From the NCBI RefSeq assembly GCF_027596085.1, contig NC_072453.1:5591448-5655447 (forward strand): a stretch of DNA of 64,000 nt, given 5' to 3'. The notes beneath the pieces are model-generated. The model had not been told where the DNA came from. It did not search any database and worked only from the letters and a program-made list of their open reading frames with translations. Positions 61,706-64,000 of this stretch are shown here, in pieces. Positions within the stretch are counted from its first letter, which is position 1; every line of letters starts with the position of its first letter. The translations under genes were made by a program, and so were the position numbers. This DNA is from Anoplopoma fimbria (lineage: Eukaryota > Chordata > Actinopteri > Perciformes > Anoplopomatidae).

Positions 61706-63923
61706 TACAGCTACTTGCTGGGTTGATAAAGGGTCACTTATATTCATCTGACAGGGCAGAAACATCTGATAATAAAAGGTTGGAAACTTTCAATATGTAT
61801 CATTATTAATTTACAAAAAACTGTTAATGAAATGAAAGCTTGGAACGTGCAAGCTGACACGAAAATCCCAGCTACCTTTGAGCACTGTTTCATGATGTCA
61901 ATAGTCATCGCAGGTGCTATACTAGAAAGCTACCACCCACAGTGTCGCAGGCCACAGTGTGAGGGACGGGGCCCCCAGACAGGCCTCTCTGTGTTTGCCT
62001 TACTGCCGAGTCCCTGCCAGTGTCCTTTGCTAATGAATGGACATTTAATGATCTGAGAGAGCCATTCAATTGAGTGGAAAATGTGCAGGTCTGTAGAGTG
62101 CAGCTCCACTTGTAGCAGGAGACAAAGGGCTCAGCTCTGTATTCTCACACACACAGTAGAGAGGGTCAGAGTGGATTCACACACTGGCTCCAGAGGAGGC
62201 TGAACACACACACACACACACATCATGCATGGTAGTTTCACACACATAATCCCATATGTGTTGCTTTTAACACACAATTTTCAAGAGTGATGAGCACTAC
62301 TTTTCAAATACATTTCAACAATTCTAACAACTAAAAAGTCTTGCTAATGTTAATTATTGTACATGAAACAGTATCCACAATCTCATGCTTCTCAATTAGA
62401 AAACTCACCTGAACACACAGACTTTTGTATTACAATCTCATGAATTTATTAACATTACAGCAGTTAAACCACCAATCAAATCTGAACCATCTGCCGACTT
62501 CAGCGAACTCACAACAAACAAAGGACGTAGACCACAGGTTTAGCTGTTGAAAACCAACACATATGTGTTCAATAAAAACCCATCCTTTTATGTTCAAACA
62601 TTCATTTGCAGGTCAAACAAGCCCAGTCATAAACAAAAATAGCACCATGTGGCTATGGAGGATCCACTGCAAACAGCCGATCAAAAGACGACAGGAACAG
62701 AGATCCTCAGAGTGTTTATAGGAGGTCTGAGGGATGACCAGTGAAGTTTGCATGGGGTCGGGCAACCAGACAGTATATACGCTGTGCAGACAGGAAGGAG
62801 GCTTTATAAGGACCATTGTAAATCATAGCAACTCACTTTACCCAAGGAGGGAGGACAAGTGATGTTTGAGCAAGCTAGCGTTGCTGGTCAGATTTACTGC
62901 AGTTACCCTCCAGATTGTGTCATTATTCAATGGTCTGTCCACCAGATTACATTAGGCCTGGCCACAGCACCATGCATCAGATTTACTGCCCTATATATTC
63001 ACCTATTAACCAGGGTGACGAATAGCGGGGCAGTTAATAATTGGATTAAGTGAATGTAGATAGGAATATAATTATCCAATTCGTCAAAGTGGCAATGTGA
63101 CTTTCAGAGACAATTGCAAGCCAATATTCCCCATCCTTTCATGTTATTTCATCTCCGGAGAAAAGACTGTTGTGTTAACTCGAATAAAGTGTGGCCACAT
63201 GGAGTGTTCTCTGCTGTGTACCCATAAAGATAATGCAGCAGTTTCTGAAAGAGGGGACTGTTTAGGTCCCAGAGAGAGATAATGCTCCTTTGGTAAACAT
63301 TGCAGACAAGTGATGGTGTTGGCTTCAAAAGCTTGTTAAGTATCAAGTTCTGAGTTAATGTGTCCCGTGGGAGGAGGGGAAAATCTGGACTAAGGTGAAA
63401 TGCTCTCCTGACCTTTTTGAAGCACATGCAACAGCCAATAACTAGTAAGATCTGGGGTAAAAACATAGCCCTGTTATGACTGAGCTCTGGTTAAAGGTCA
63501 GTGTAATTCCCCAGAGAGATTGCTCTTTCACTCACCCTCTCCCTTAAGGGAGCTCTTTATAACCTGCACTGGATAAATACTGAATGTATAGTTTTAGGCA
63601 TTTTTGTGTTGCTTATTGCTTCTCTATCTTTCAGACTGAGAGCAAATGCCCAAGGTTATCAGTCCTGTGGGCTCAGAGCCAGATCAAACCCAGCCTCCCC
63701 TCAAACATTTCTTTCTTTACCTATGACTCCTCTGTACAGAATTGTTCATTTTGAACAGAAGTGCTTCTATGGGCAGCCAGAGGAATGCTGTGTGGAGTGA
63801 CTCCCTTTTTAATGGTTAAACATTAGTCAGAGTGCACCATTGTACAGCAAGTGTTTTAATTTCATTTTCATCCTTAATAAATCATTAACTCTATCACACA
63901 TTCCTATCACTGTTAATGCAATG

Positions 63924-63937
63924 TTACCAGGGGGCAC
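63924..63937 (+). promoter_or_regulatory. CTCF-like motif
   Basis: TTACCAGGGGGCAC matches most of the CTCF core (CCACCAGGGGGCGC) with three mismatches. A single motif match is weak evidence. Confidence 0.2.
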
Positions 63938-64000
63938 CAGAAAGGTTTGGATCTAAGTGCATTTTAGCAAGTTTTAAATTCCATTAAGAAGTACCACATC

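Larger units (their letters stand above)
59229..64000. other. intergenic, repeat remnants, no gene recognised
   Basis: Apart from the fragment at 61455-61705 and a short CA run at 62203-62222, this is unique sequence without exons I can defend. Open frames of up to 105 codons lack family features. Confidence 0.45.

Overview
The window looks like nuclear DNA of a percomorph (spiny-rayed) teleost fish. It carries the linked homeobox genes dlx4 and dlx3, each with the three-exon structure typical of vertebrate Dlx genes. It also has many long (TG)n/(CA)n microsatellites, and several interspersed repeats that I recognise from memory as common in percomorph genomes. No bacterial, viral or organellar genes were seen.

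Layout. Positions 1-41.4 kb are a long non-coding stretch upstream of dlx4, with simple repeats, degenerate transposable-element copies and a clean hAT-type MITE at 40758-41084. dlx4 (probably dlx4b) runs on the + strand, coding 41806-45359. dlx3 (probably dlx3b) runs on the - strand, coding 53862 down to 51601. The two genes converge tail to tail across a 6.2 kb intergenic region, the standard Dlx bigene arrangement. This region is where shared pharyngeal-arch and placode enhancers are known to lie in other vertebrates. Positions 54.2-64 kb are again non-coding, with more repeat remnants.

Both genes encode Q50 homeodomain transcription factors. Their homeodomains are intact and are split by intron 2 at the same place (between Q44 and V45 of the homeodomain). 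dlx3 has the expected N-terminal Distal-less region and conserved C-terminus. dlx4 has a clear anomaly: near its 3' end the reading frame appears shifted by one base. The usual Pro-Arg-Pro-Gln-Met-Met ending lies in the +1 frame, and the annotated frame continues 14 codons further to an unrelated tail.

The rest of the window holds no coding exon I can defend. The other long open frames are repeat-encoded (poly-Cys/Val, Thr/His, Ile) or chance frames. I found no novel multi-gene system. The points most worth checking are the dlx4 frameshift, the roughly 0.7 kb ATT/AGT tract just after dlx4 exon 2, the stacked upstream ORFs of dlx4, the C22 and A20 tracts around the dlx3 start, a 26-bp perfect hairpin at 29.4 kb, and the MITE with an intact target duplication. 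All calls rest on reading the sequence and on memory of the families; no alignment was run.
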